A DNA stretch of 64,000 bases from JACNIV01 sp965370415 (GCA_965370415.1 CBDUTJ010000010.1:1-64000), one strand, 5' to 3'. Numbered from the stretch's first letter, positions 53,133-62,863 are shown. The notes: generated from the letters alone by a model not told the origin. Translations and numbers: made by a program.

Positions 53133-56100
53133 TTAACTGAAATTCAGATTTACTCTTCTCTGGTACTCTTCTATACCCTCAAAGAGCTCGTCGATATCAG
53201 CACAGGGAAAGATCTTGATCGTGCGGGGATGGAGGTTCATGGTTTTGAATTTTTCTGTTTGCACTGTGATGTGAACACCGAATTTACCGGGATGTTCATT
53301 AAAGTAGTTCGTTAATTTCTTGGCGAATTCACTATTGAAATCAGCTTCCTTGATCTTCAGAAATATCTCTCCGGAGAGCTGGGTTGCCATCTCTGCGAAA
53401 TTGAGGATTTTGCGGGGAATAATGCTCAGAATGCGTTCTTTGCCATTGTTGTAAGTTGATTTCTTACCAAGGATAAAGAGCTCTTTGCCCTCTTCCATTA
53501 AATCCATATAATTCTGGTAATCGTTGTTGAACAGCTTCACTTCAAATTTGCCGGTCAGATCCTCCAAGATAATAATGGCAAAAGGATTTCCCCTCTTATC
53601 GGCTTTTTTCTGCACTTCAGAAACCACCCCGGCAATGGCGATATTAGCGGGTACTTTTTCGGGATTATATTCAGCATCTTCCGTCCTGATGTTGATAAAA
53701 AGATCCAGCATTTTTCGATACTGACTGAGTGGATGACCGGACCAATAAAAACCCAGAACCTGTTTTTCGTATTTCAGTTTTTCATTCAGCGACCATTCCT
53801 TAACCTCAGGAAGCTCGGGAATATATTTACCTTCCGAGCCCTCGGTACTGAGCGTATCGAAAAACATCATCTGCCCGCGTTTCTTTTCAGTCTGCACTTC
53901 CGAGGCATAGTCCAGAGCCATCTGAACAGCTTCATAGTTCTGAGCGCGGTTGCCTGCCAACTCATCCAGAGCACCGGCAGTGATCAGGCTTTCCAAGACC
54001 GCTTTATTTACACACATCGAATCGGAGCGGGTAGAGAGCTCAAAGATGTTCTTATAAGCTCCTTTTTTTTCACGATCTGTAATGATGGAATTGATGGTCG
54101 CACTGCCCACATTCTTGATCGCTTTCAGTCCGAAGAGTATTTTTTTGCCATGTACTTCGAACTCTTTCTTGCTGCAATTTATATTGGGTGGCATAACCTC
54201 GATATCCATCGCCTTGCAGGCATCTATGAAATAAGGGATCTTGCTGGGATTATCTTCCAGAGAGAGCAGGGCTGCCATGAATTCTACCGGAAAATGCGAT
54301 TTCAGGTAAGCTGTCTGGAAGGCAATGAAAGCATAGGCTGTGGCATGACTTTTATTAAAGGCATAGTTAGCAAACTCCAGCCAGTCGGTCCAGATCTTTT
54401 CGATTATCTGAGGTTTGACACCATTCTGGGAAGCCCCCTCCACGAATTTGACCTTGAGCTCTTCCATGGTGCTCAACTTCTTCTTGGAAATGGCTTTTCT
54501 GAGGGTGTCAGCTTCCGCCCCACTCAGTCCACCCATTTCCCGGGCTATCTGCATCACCTGTTCCTGATAAACCGTAACTCCATAGGTCTCCTTGAGAGCA
54601 CTTTCCGTGAGGGGATGCGAATAAGAGATCCGTTCGCGACCGTGTTTGCGGTTGACAAAGCTGTCAATGAACTGCATCGGTCCCGGACGGTAGAGAGCGA
54701 CCATGGCGATCAGATCCTCAAAAACATTCGGCTTCAAGCTGCTCAGATATTTCTTCATACCGGCTGATTCAAACTGGAAGATGCCGTCGGTTTGACCTCG
54801 AGAAAGAAGTTCGTATGATTCCTTATCATGAAGGTCCACTTGAGCTATATCGATATCTTTCCCCTGTGCCTGTTTTACCAGTTGCACCGTCTTCTTGATC
54901 AGCGTCAGCGTCTTTAAGCCAAGGAAATCCATTTTCAACATTTTCAGATCTTCCAGCCACTTTCCTTCGTACTGTACCAGAATGGAGAGCTCACCGTTTT
55001 TCTGGTTGCTGGTAGCCAGGGGAACATAATCGCTGAGCTTACCGGGAGTGATCACAACCCCAGCCGCATGGACCCCGATATGACGCACCAAGCCTTCCAG
55101 AACTTTGGAATAGGTCAGGATGGAAGCTTTTACATCATCTTCTGCCATCTTGCGAGCAAATTCCTTGGATTGTAGCAGCGCCTCCTCCAGAGTGATCTTG
55201 GGTGTAGAAGGAATAAGTTTGGTGATCTCGTTGGCAGTGGCAGCAGAAACTTCCATTACCCGTGCCACATCCTTGATCACGGATTTGGCACCCAAGGTAC
55301 CGAAGGTTATGATCTGGGCTACGCTTTCGCGTCCGTATTTTTGAATAACATAATCTATGATCTTACTGCGTCCTTCGGCACAGAAATCAATATCGATGTC
55401 AGGCATACCGATACGATCGGGATTGAGAAAGCGTTCAAAGAAGAGACCATACTGCAGCGGCTCGATCTGAGTTATACCCAGCAGGTAGGAAACTACGCTT
55501 CCCACTGCCGAACCTCGTCCGGGTCCCACAGGCACATCCATCTGCCTGGCCGCATCACAAAAATCCTTCACTATCAGAAAGTATTCGTTATAGCTCATCT
55601 TGGTGATTACACTCAGTTCATAATCGATGCGATCTTTAATTTCGTCGTTTATTGGAGAATATTTTTCCTCTGCTGCCTTGTAACAGAGATGCTTAATATA
55701 CTCTTTGGCACTGGTAAACTCTGAGGGAATTTCAATGCGGGGAAAGAGAAATTCTTTATAATCCAGTTCCAGATCAATTTCAGCTGCGATCTTGATAGTG
55801 TTCTCGTAGGCTTCTTCCAACTCGGGAAAAAGTTCTCTCATCTCCTCTTCAGATTTAAAGAAGAGCTGGTTCGTATTGTATTTGAGCCGGTTGGTATCGG
55901 CAAAGGTTTTTCCGGTCTGGATACAGAGTAGCACATCGTGAGCTTCGGCATCCTCTTTTTTGAGGTAATGGCAGTCATTGGTAACTACTAAAGGAGTATC
56001 CGTGTCCTGAGCCAGCTTGATCAGAAGAGGCTGCACGATTTTCTCTTCTTCCAGTCCATGATCCTGGATCTCCAGATAGAACCTTTCCGGGAAAATCTTT

Positions 56101-56582
56101 TTATAAAAATCTACAACTTCTTTGGCCTGCTCAGTTTTCTTATTATACAGAAGATGAGGAATCTCTCCCTTCAGACAGGCAGAAAGACAGATCAACCCTT
56201 CTGAATATTTTTCTAGAAGTTCTTTATTGATCCTGGGCTTGTAGTAAAAACCTTTTAAATAAGCTTTGGAAGAGAGTTTCATCAGGTTCTTATAGCCCTG
56301 CAGGTTCTGGGCCAGCAGAACGAGATGGTGCCGGATCTCCTTTTTGGATGCCTGAGAATCCAGCTCGCCACTGATGATATATGTTTCAATACCGATGATC
56401 GGTTTGATACCCTCTTTTTTGGCTTTTGTATAAAAATCGATGGCCCCGAACATATTGCCGTGATCGGTCATGGCCACAGCCGGCATACCATACTGCTTAG
56501 CCATTGCTATCATTTTATCTACGCGGCAGGCTCCATCTAATAAACTGTATTGTGTGTGGTTATGCAAATGAACAAAAGCCAT
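53133..56582 (-). CDS. dnaE: DNA polymerase III alpha subunit
   Basis: 1149 residues. PHP domain at the N-terminus (VHLHNHTQYSLLDGA), palm with PDIDIDF near residue 394 carrying catalytic Asp residues, PVGPGRGSAVGS before it, RPGPMQFIDSF, and a C-terminal OB fold (about 990-1065, IAGVVSEVQKKADKRGN). This is the main replicative polymerase. The N-terminal PHP residues look intact, so some proofreading activity may remain. Weak ribosome site. Confidence 0.97.
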   Translation of the reverse strand: MAFVHLHNHTQYSLLDGACRVDKMIAMAKQYGMPAVAMTDHGNMFGAIDFYTKAKKEGIKPIIGIETYIISGELDSQASKKEIRHHLVLLAQNLQGYKNLMKLSSKAYLKGFYYKPRINKELLEKYSEGLICLSACLKGEIPHLLYNKKTEQAKEVVDFYKKIFPERFYLEIQDHGLEEEKIVQPLLIKLAQDTDTPLVVTNDCHYLKKEDAEAHDVLLCIQTGKTFADTNRLKYNTNQLFFKSEEEMRELFPELEEAYENTIKIAAEIDLELDYKEFLFPRIEIPSEFTSAKEYIKHLCYKAAEEKYSPINDEIKDRIDYELSVITKMSYNEYFLIVKDFCDAARQMDVPVGPGRGSAVGSVVSYLLGITQIEPLQYGLFFERFLNPDRIGMPDIDIDFCAEGRSKIIDYVIQKYGRESVAQIITFGTLGAKSVIKDVARVMEVSAATANEITKLIPSTPKITLEEALLQSKEFARKMAEDDVKASILTYSKVLEGLVRHIGVHAAGVVITPGKLSDYVPLATSNQKNGELSILVQYEGKWLEDLKMLKMDFLGLKTLTLIKKTVQLVKQAQGKDIDIAQVDLHDKESYELLSRGQTDGIFQFESAGMKKYLSSLKPNVFEDLIAMVALYRPGPMQFIDSFVNRKHGRERISYSHPLTESALKETYGVTVYQEQVMQIAREMGGLSGAEADTLRKAISKKKLSTMEELKVKFVEGASQNGVKPQIIEKIWTDWLEFANYAFNKSHATAYAFIAFQTAYLKSHFPVEFMAALLSLEDNPSKIPYFIDACKAMDIEVMPPNINCSKKEFEVHGKKILFGLKAIKNVGSATINSIITDREKKGAYKNIFELSTRSDSMCVNKAVLESLITAGALDELAGNRAQNYEAVQMALDYASEVQTEKKRGQMMFFDTLSTEGSEGKYIPELPEVKEWSLNEKLKYEKQVLGFYWSGHPLSQYRKMLDLFINIRTEDAEYNPEKVPANIAIAGVVSEVQKKADKRGNPFAIIILEDLTGKFEVKLFNNDYQNYMDLMEEGKELFILGKKSTYNNGKERILSIIPRKILNFAEMATQLSGEIFLKIKEADFNSEFAKKLTNYFNEHPGKFGVHITVQTEKFKTMNLHPRTIKIFPCADIDELFEGIEEYQRRVNLNFS

Positions 56583-56703
56583 TAAAAAATCCTTTTAAAC
56601 CAAATCTTTCCCAGATTTCATATTAAAATAATATCTATGTTTTTTAATATAATTTTTATGTCAAAGAGTTTAGTGTTTTTTTTATATTACCCGAAAAAAA
56701 CTC

Positions 56704-56730
56704 TTGACAATATTTCACTGACTTTAAACT
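56704..56730 (+). promoter_or_regulatory. Promoter of the TetR/GATase/MutL-like unit
   Basis: TTGACA (56704-56709), 15 bases, TAAACT (56725-56730). The -35 is perfect; the spacer is short and the -10 is four of six. The operator at 56738-56751 lies just downstream, so repressor binding there would block initiation. Confidence 0.35.
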
Positions 56731-56737
56731 CGGTGAC

Positions 56738-56751
56738 TGAATACTCATTCA
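56738..56751. promoter_or_regulatory. TetR-type operator
   Basis: TGAATACTCATTCA is an inverted repeat (TGAAT, 4 bases, ATTCA). Its half-sites recall the TGAATGA/TCATTCA box bound by FadR-type TetR repressors of Bacillus. It lies between the promoter and the GGAGGT of the TetR gene. Confidence 0.5.
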
Positions 56752-56763
56752 AAAGGAGGTGTG

Positions 56764-57348
56764 GTGAATAAAAGACAATTGCAAAAACAAAAAACCAGGC
56801 AGCATCTCCTCAAAATCGCCAAATCAGAATTTGTGAAAAAAGGCTTTTTGAATACAACAACTTCCGAGATCGCAGATGCTGCCAGCATTGCACACGGCAC
56901 ACTTTTCCTGCATTTTAAGAACAAAGATGCTCTCATAGTTGCCATACTCGATAGAGAGTTGGAAGAGATCAACCTGGCCATCCAGCAAATGATAGCCAAA
57001 GCTGTCGACCTGGAGCAGCTGCTTCTGCAATATTTAACCCTTCTCCAGGAAGAGGAAGACCTGTTTGTTGTTCTAGCGCGGGAACTTCCCTTCTATAACG
57101 AGGAACTGAGAAGAAAGATCCTTTTCCGCGATTCCATTATCCGTAGTCATTTTCACCGAGCGATCGAGTTGGGAATAAAGGAAAAAAGATATCGCGAAGT
57201 TGATGTAACTTCTGCCGTCATCTTTCTTTTTGGAACAATTAACTACTACCTGAGCTTGAAACCGATCTTTGTAAAAGAGGGAAGTGTGATTGAAAAGTTT
57301 AAACCCTCAATCATAAAAACATTAAAAAATCTCCTGCTTCCTGTATAA
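56764..57348 (+). CDS. TetR/AcrR-family transcriptional regulator
   Basis: 195 residues from the GTG at 56764 (GTG at 56761 overlaps the GGAGGT). HTH at about residues 23-55: NTTTSEIADAASIAHGTLFL followed by HFKNKDALI. The C-terminal half, with LVRELPFYNEELR-like residues, is variable. Operator at 56738-56751. The GATase-like lipoprotein starts 16 bases later and the MutL-like gene 18 bases after that, so all three form one unit, possibly autoregulated. Confidence 0.87.
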   Translation: MNKRQLQKQKTRQHLLKIAKSEFVKKGFLNTTTSEIADAASIAHGTLFLHFKNKDALIVAILDRELEEINLAIQQMIAKAVDLEQLLLQYLTLLQEEEDLFVVLARELPFYNEELRRKILFRDSIIRSHFHRAIELGIKEKRYREVDVTSAVIFLFGTINYYLSLKPIFVKEGSVIEKFKPSIIKTLKNLLLPV

Positions 57349-57364
57349 AAAATCCGGAGGAAAA

Positions 57365-58168
57365 ATGCTAAACCGAAAGTTATTTAAATTCTTTATTATT
57401 AGTCTATTTATTTTATTGTTTATCTCCGGTTGTCAATCTCAACAGACCGAGAACGATATCCCGCAGATTGCTCTTTATTCCGAAACCGGTGCGGACGAAA
57501 GCTGCATCCTGGCCACAACCAGAATGTTCGAATGGATGAATTATAATGTTACACTACTAAATGCAGATTCGATTAATATTACAAGTCTTAATAGATTTAA
57601 CCTCATCTGCTTTCCCGGTGGTGATATGTATCAATATTCACAGAATATTTCTGCTGAAGGATTCGAAAAGATCAGAGCATTCATCCGTGCCGGTGGTGGC
57701 TATATCGGAATCTGTGGAGGTGCTTATTTTACAGGCGAAAAAATTTACTGGCAAGGAAGTCAATTGCCCATGAATTCTCTGGCAATATTTCCGGGAATAA
57801 CCCGGGGTCCGATAGATGAGATCGCTCCTTTCCCCCATTGTAAAATGTGTAAAACAAATATAGTAAATAATTCTCATCCCATCACCCGAACCGAACCTGA
57901 CACAACCTGGATCTGCTATTGTTATGGTCCTACGTTCTTTCCAGATGAAGATGCCAAGATAGATATCTTAGGCAGATACGATATCGGTGATCAGCCATCT
58001 ATGGCAGCATTCGAGTACGGAATGGGTAGAGTGTTCATCATCGGAACTCACCCGGAATTTGAAGAGGACAGCGAGCGGGATGGATTACCGGTTGTGGAAG
58101 GAATTAATGATTTCGGTTCGGACTGGGATCTGATGAAAAACGCAGCTCAATGGTGTTTAAAAAAATAG
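57365..58168 (+). CDS. Lipoprotein with biotin-protein-ligase N-terminal-like (class I GATase) domain
   Basis: 267 residues. Lipobox FISGCQS with Cys23. The rest is a GATase1-like fold: CFPGGDMYQ, GGGYIGICGGAYF with nucleophile Cys117, and IIGTHPEFEED with His229 and Glu231 as the rest of the triad. It belongs with the BPL_N group. Having an extracellular or periplasmic, membrane-anchored amidase-like triad is unusual for this fold. Strong GGAGG site; cotranscribed with TetR and the MutL-like gene. Substrate unknown. Confidence 0.8.
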   Translation: MLNRKLFKFFIISLFILLFISGCQSQQTENDIPQIALYSETGADESCILATTRMFEWMNYNVTLLNADSINITSLNRFNLICFPGGDMYQYSQNISAEGFEKIRAFIRAGGGYIGICGGAYFTGEKIYWQGSQLPMNSLAIFPGITRGPIDEIAPFPHCKMCKTNIVNNSHPITRTEPDTTWICYCYGPTFFPDEDAKIDILGRYDIGDQPSMAAFEYGMGRVFIIGTHPEFEEDSERDGLPVVEGINDFGSDWDLMKNAAQWCLKK

Positions 58169-58186
58169 CCTTTACGAGGAGATAAA

Positions 58187-61100
58187 ATGAAAAAAGTATA
58201 TGTTTGTAAAAGTTGCGGAAAAGTAATGAAAGATGCTGAAGATTTCTCCAGTGGAAAGATCGGAAGTGAATATTGCAGCGATTGCACAGATGAATTCGGT
58301 TATCGGAAAAGATATTCTCACATCATTAAAGAGACAAAGGAACAACTGATCAGGCAGATGGCTCTTTCCGAAGATGAAGCAGAAAGAATGGCTGTGGAGA
58401 ACGTGGCGAAAATTCCCTTCTGGGCTCAGAAAGAAAAAATGATGCTTTCCAAAAAGAAAATAATCATCACCGATGTAGGCAGCACAACCACCAAAGCACT
58501 GCTTCTGCAAAAAGATGGTCAGCAGTACAAAATTACCGGTCTGCAGCAGGCAGCTACAACCGTGGAAAAACCAACAGAAGACGTTAACATCGGTGTTTTT
58601 GAAGCAGTAAGAAAATTAGAAAAAGAAGCTGCTGTTTCACTTCTTGCTCCCGATGCTTCTGCCGATAATTTCCAGCTTAACGCGGAAACATTTTATATCT
58701 CTACTTCCAGTGCCGGCGGCGGTTTGCAGATATTGGTCATCGGGCTTACCTTGTTCGATTCTGCCAGCAGCGGCAAGCGTACTGCCTACGGTGCAGGGGG
58801 AGTTATCCTGGATACCTTTGCCATCGATGATAAACGCAGCAGCCTGGAGCAAATGACAGCAATGGCTATCTTGCACCCGGATATAATCCTCATGTGTGGT
58901 GGTGTGGATGGTGGTGCAATTGCATCCATCCTCAGACTGGGTGAGATCCTGCAACTGGCTAATCCTAAACCGAAATTCGGAGATAAAAATGAGATCCCGC
59001 TCGTCTTTGCAGGAAATAAAGAAGCTCAATCATTTATTGCCGGGTTGTTCCAGAAGAAATTCGATCTTTACATCGTTTCCAACCTCCGCCCCACCCTGAC
59101 CAATGAGAACCTGCAGCCGGCTCGCGAGAAGATCCACAAGCTTTTCATGGATAACGTTATGGAACAGGCTCCCGGTTATGCCAGGCTTAAAACCCGTGTA
59201 GCTGATGATATTATTCCCACTCCCACCGGTGTGATCCGCTCATTGCAACTGGTGAGCGAGCAACTCGATGAGAACGTGATGACCGTGGATATCGGAGGAG
59301 CTACCACCGATATTTTTTCCAACATTCTGGGAGAATATTTCCGAACCGTAAGCGCCAATTACGGCATGAGTTACAGCATCTCCAACGTTCTCAAAGATGC
59401 CGGTTTTGAAAATATAAAAAAATGGCTGCCGGATGATTTCGAGGAAAATTACATCCTCAACTATATTGCCAATAAAATGCTCTATCCCACCTACAATCCT
59501 ACCGATCAATACCAGAATGCCATCGAGCATGCAATGGCACGCGAAGCGATATTAATGTCCAAAAAACAACACCTGGAGATGAATTTCAATACAAAGCAGA
59601 TCGGATTCCTGGATAAATTAGCACAAAAACATAGTGATCTGGAAAAAATCGCAGAAACATTCTATTTTGAAAAGACTCTGGAAAGCAGGAAATTCCACAT
59701 GTACGATATCAACATCCTTATCGGCTCCGGTGGTGTTCTGGCACATACAGACAACAACCGGCAGGCACTGATCATAATTTACGACGGCTTTAGACCGGAA
59801 GGCATCACCGAGATCTGGAAAGATAAACATTTTATCTCACCTCACCTGGGAAAGCTCAGCGCTGTCGATGAGAACCTTGCCTCCCGGCTGCTCAGGGAAG
59901 AATGTTTTGAAAAACTCGGACTGGTAATACGCCCCATGGGCAAAAAGTGGAAAGAAAATACTACTATCATGAATATCGAAATTGATGGAAAGCAGGAAGT
60001 AATCAAAGTAAACGACGTTCGTTATTTTTCCAATGAAACCGGAAAAGGAAGGAGAGTTTCGATCTCTCTCGAAAAAGGATTTTACCTAAACGAAGAAAAT
60101 ACAAATTTCAATTTCAATGCCGAACTTCCCATCTTCATTGATGCCAGCGAGCAGTTAGATTTCAAAGCTGAAAATGAAAAACTGGACCTTTACAAATTCG
60201 ATTCATCTCCCCAGGAACTCGAAGTGGGTTTCAGGGCTTTCATCAATAAGAAACCGATCAAAAAAGGAAAGCAGACCCACCAGGTCGAACTGCCCTATAA
60301 AGGAAATATCCTAGTAAAAAGAGGAGATACCATAACACCGGACACCATCATTGGTGAAAACCTCTACGATCCGCCCCGGGTTTATGTGATCTCGCTCTTC
60401 GATAAGACTTACCTGCATCTGAATCCGGATAACATCGAAAAATCGATCAGGATCAAAGAAGGTGAAGAGGTAAAATACGGACAGCGCATCGCTGAGATCG
60501 GGGATAAAACTTTTCTGAAAGAACTTCAATTCCAACACTTCTATTTTGATTCACCGGTGCGGGGTAGAGTAGAAAAAATAAACTTCGATTCCGGCACCAT
60601 TATCATGCGCGAGATCCAGGATTATTCTACAAAACCTGTAACTTTGAATATTGCTAAAAAACTGAATATCAAACCCAAAATGATAACCCGTTACATGAAG
60701 AAAAGCCTGAATGATTTTGTCTATGCGGGAGGGCTGGTAGCTTCCAAAATGATCGACATGCAGGATTCTAGTTTTCCTATGGTTGTTACTGCTCCAACCA
60801 CAGGAACCATTAAAAAGATCGATAACGAAAGAGGTATAGTAACCATTCAATATGATAAAGACCCATACTATCGTTTTGCAGGAATAAAAGGAACAGTTAC
60901 CAAAATCGATCCTGAACTTTCTGTCATAATTTCCTATGAAGGTTCCACCCTGATGGGCATCATCGGGTTCGGTTCAGAAAGTTGGGGAAAATTGAAATAC
61001 CTGGAAAATGTTAAGGATATCAGGAAATGCAATGAAGAAGATATCGTTATCATTCCTGCCAGAATCGATATTTCCTTCCTGAAAAAAGCGGAAAAGAAGA

Positions 61101-61360
61101 AAGTTAAAGGTGTAATCGCAGCTTCCATCGACAACAAAGACCTGGTAGAATTCATTGGTGAAGATATCGGCGTGGCGCTCACCGGGAATGAAAATATCCC
61201 CTTCCCGCTGATAATAACGGAAGGTTTCGGCAATTTTAAAATGGATAAAGATTACGATAAATTCTTCAAAGAACACGCTGGAAATATGATCTACATCAAT
61301 GGTCATACCCAGATCAGGGCAGGAGTTACAAGACCAAAAATTATTGTGATGGAAAAATAA
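58187..61360 (+). CDS. MutL/GlmL-like (glutamate mutase L) ASKHA ATPase with N-terminal zinc ribbon and C-terminal extension
   Basis: 1057 residues. A zinc ribbon at the start (Cys7, Cys10, Cys30, Cys33) is followed from about residue 90 by an actin/hsp70-type ATPase core: IIITDVGSTTTKALLLQ (Asp96), SSAGGGLQILV, ADDIIPTPTGVI, MTVDIGGATTDIF. This is the GlmL family associated with B12-dependent carbon-skeleton mutases. About 500 more residues follow, with barrel-like turns (PYKGNILVKRGDTITPDTII) recalling biotinyl/RnfC-type folds. No mutase subunits are encoded nearby. GGAGA site. Possibly a reactivase or assembly factor. Confidence 0.82.
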   Translation: MKKVYVCKSCGKVMKDAEDFSSGKIGSEYCSDCTDEFGYRKRYSHIIKETKEQLIRQMALSEDEAERMAVENVAKIPFWAQKEKMMLSKKKIIITDVGSTTTKALLLQKDGQQYKITGLQQAATTVEKPTEDVNIGVFEAVRKLEKEAAVSLLAPDASADNFQLNAETFYISTSSAGGGLQILVIGLTLFDSASSGKRTAYGAGGVILDTFAIDDKRSSLEQMTAMAILHPDIILMCGGVDGGAIASILRLGEILQLANPKPKFGDKNEIPLVFAGNKEAQSFIAGLFQKKFDLYIVSNLRPTLTNENLQPAREKIHKLFMDNVMEQAPGYARLKTRVADDIIPTPTGVIRSLQLVSEQLDENVMTVDIGGATTDIFSNILGEYFRTVSANYGMSYSISNVLKDAGFENIKKWLPDDFEENYILNYIANKMLYPTYNPTDQYQNAIEHAMAREAILMSKKQHLEMNFNTKQIGFLDKLAQKHSDLEKIAETFYFEKTLESRKFHMYDINILIGSGGVLAHTDNNRQALIIIYDGFRPEGITEIWKDKHFISPHLGKLSAVDENLASRLLREECFEKLGLVIRPMGKKWKENTTIMNIEIDGKQEVIKVNDVRYFSNETGKGRRVSISLEKGFYLNEENTNFNFNAELPIFIDASEQLDFKAENEKLDLYKFDSSPQELEVGFRAFINKKPIKKGKQTHQVELPYKGNILVKRGDTITPDTIIGENLYDPPRVYVISLFDKTYLHLNPDNIEKSIRIKEGEEVKYGQRIAEIGDKTFLKELQFQHFYFDSPVRGRVEKINFDSGTIIMREIQDYSTKPVTLNIAKKLNIKPKMITRYMKKSLNDFVYAGGLVASKMIDMQDSSFPMVVTAPTTGTIKKIDNERGIVTIQYDKDPYYRFAGIKGTVTKIDPELSVIISYEGSTLMGIIGFGSESWGKLKYLENVKDIRKCNEEDIVIIPARIDISFLKKAEKKKVKGVIAASIDNKDLVEFIGEDIGVALTGNENIPFPLIITEGFGNFKMDKDYDKFFKEHAGNMIYINGHTQIRAGVTRPKIIVMEK

Positions 61361-61423
61361 AAAACCAGTGAAACTTCGGCAACTACCGGATTCAGGTTTC
61401 TCTATAAACAGAAAAATCTTGAC

Positions 61424-61450
61424 TTGAAACATATTAAACCTTTGTTTCAA
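61424..61450. promoter_or_regulatory. Inverted repeat upstream of the DUF5684 gene
   Basis: TTGAAAC (61424-61430) and GTTTCAA (61444-61450), 13 bases apart and 26 bases before the start. The right half, GTTTCAAAT, also occurs at the TetR operator at 33925, so a shared or related regulator could bind both; this is speculative. Confidence 0.35.
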
Positions 61451-61475
61451 ATCCATAAAAAAAGGGAGGTAAATT

Positions 61476-61856
61476 ATGTATGATGATGCATATTTTGCGG
61501 AATCTGTTGCTGGATTAGGTATCGTTTTTTGGATTTTTTATTTTATCTTTATTATTTTCTTTATTGTCGTTATGTGGAAAATTTTTGTTAAAGCGGGAAA
61601 ACCGGGTTGGGGATGTCTTGTGCCAATTTACAACATTATACTACAACTTCAAATTGCTGGAAGATCAGGCTGGTGGATATTATTGTTTCTAATACCGTAT
61701 GTAAACATTTTTTTTGCTGTAGTAATTGTATTAGATATCGCTAAAGCCTTTGGAAAGGATGATTCTCTTTTTGAAGCTGGGATGATTTTTCTTCCCTTTA
61801 TTTTCTTCCCGATCCTGGCTTTTGATTCTTCCGAATATAGAGAGATAGAACATTAA
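61476..61856 (+). CDS. DUF5684 membrane protein
   Basis: 126 residues. Membrane helices at about 8-33, 62-85 and 104-117. VKAGKPGWGCLVPIYNIILQ is the loop typical of DUF5684, a small family of unknown function in Bacteroidota and relatives, sometimes named for a signal-peptidase-like fold. GGGAGG site. The lipoprotein gene follows after 43 bases on the same strand. Confidence 0.82.
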   Translation: MYDDAYFAESVAGLGIVFWIFYFIFIIFFIVVMWKIFVKAGKPGWGCLVPIYNIILQLQIAGRSGWWILLFLIPYVNIFFAVVIVLDIAKAFGKDDSLFEAGMIFLPFIFFPILAFDSSEYREIEH

Positions 61857-61899
61857 AAGAGAGAAGTGATTTTCCATATTAATCTAAGAGTTCAGCAAA

Positions 61900-62490
61900 A
61901 TGAAATTATTTAAGATTCTGCTTATTGTTTTAATTCCTCTGATTCTGCTGAACTGTACAAAAGATAAGAAAAAGGAGGAACTTGAGACACTAATTTTCGA
62001 TGTAGATAGCTTACTGATTGGAGAGCAATATACGAACACTGAGATCGGTCTTTCCTTCTGCCCTCCCAAAGAGTGGAATCAGATAAGCTCTAATTTGATG
62101 ACATCTATTGAACAATCTTTGCAGGAAATAGAAGACTCTTCAGCTGTAGATATTATACTGCAAAATGTTTTTTTGAACCAGAAGAATTCCTGTATTTGCT
62201 TTCTATCAACTTTCCGAGAGACAATGCCGGCAACACAAATTCGGGAGGTTTATTTGACGGAACTTTATGCGGGTGATATCCAGGGCTCTGTTACAGAAGG
62301 TTCATATCTGCATAATGGGTTCAACATCCGGCAGCTTATCCATGTGCAGGATGATCAGGTAACTATCAAGTTGATCTGCATTTCTGATGATGAGCATATC
62401 TTCTTGCTGGATTATATAGTACCATCACAATTTTATGAACAAAATATAAGATCTATCGAATCTTCGATAGGAACACTTATCAAAAATTAA
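61900..62490 (+). CDS. Lipoprotein, unknown function
   Basis: 196 residues with lipobox LILLNCTKD (Cys19). The mature part contains a PsbP/DUF-like alternation of strands (NTEIGLSFCPPKEWNQIS, then IFLLDYIVPSQFYEQN near the end), the pattern of small beta-rich periplasmic proteins. Two extra cysteines (Cys about 104-106, SCICF) may pair. Same strand as its neighbours; a 15-base gap to the next gene suggests cotranscription. Confidence 0.65.
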   Translation: MKLFKILLIVLIPLILLNCTKDKKKEELETLIFDVDSLLIGEQYTNTEIGLSFCPPKEWNQISSNLMTSIEQSLQEIEDSSAVDIILQNVFLNQKNSCICFLSTFRETMPATQIREVYLTELYAGDIQGSVTEGSYLHNGFNIRQLIHVQDDQVTIKLICISDDEHIFLLDYIVPSQFYEQNIRSIESSIGTLIKN

Positions 62491-62505
62491 AAGGAGAAAA
62501 GACAA

Positions 62506-62796
62506 ATGAAAAAAGTTACGATTATCATCATGCTTGTAACACTCTTTACTCTGGTTGGCTGTGCTACGCATATCCACACCATTGGTAAGGGTCCGCAAGG
62601 TTATCAAACCACCGAAGCGCGTCAGTGGTATGCTCTTTGGGGTGCTGTCCCATTGAATGAAGTTGACACGGCAGTAATGGCAGGTGATGCAATAGATTAC
62701 GAGATTAAAACGGAACAGAATGAATTGGATTTCATTATGAACATCTTTACAAGCATGATTACTGTTTATTCAAGAACCGTTACAGTTACCAAGTAG
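62506..62796 (+). CDS. Bor-like lipoprotein
   Basis: 96 residues with lipobox TLVGCATH (Cys19) and then HTIGKGPQGYQTTEARQWY, which parallels the start of lambda Bor (surface lipoprotein, serum resistance). The later part (NIFTSMITVYSRTVTVT) also fits the Bor pattern, though the cysteines of lambda Bor are not all kept. AAGGAG site. Ends with the terminator at 62818-62846. Confidence 0.72.
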   Translation: MKKVTIIIMLVTLFTLVGCATHIHTIGKGPQGYQTTEARQWYALWGAVPLNEVDTAVMAGDAIDYEIKTEQNELDFIMNIFTSMITVYSRTVTVTK

Positions 62797-62817
62797 AACT
62801 GGAAAGTATGGTTTTAT

Positions 62818-62846
62818 AAAAGACTCTTCGAACCGGAGAGTCTTTT
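62818..62846 (+). terminator. Intrinsic terminator after the Bor-like gene
   Basis: 10-bp stem: AAAAGACTCT / AGAGTCTTTT around a 9-base loop, followed by T/C-rich sequence including TTTTTTTT. It separates the lipoprotein genes from the Nudix region. Confidence 0.75.
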
Positions 62847-62863
62847 TCCTTTTTTTTGAAAAT

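Noticed and set aside
53733..54767. 344-codon plus-strand frame opposite dnaE
   Set aside because: Opposite strand of a well-conserved gene, with no recognisable domain.
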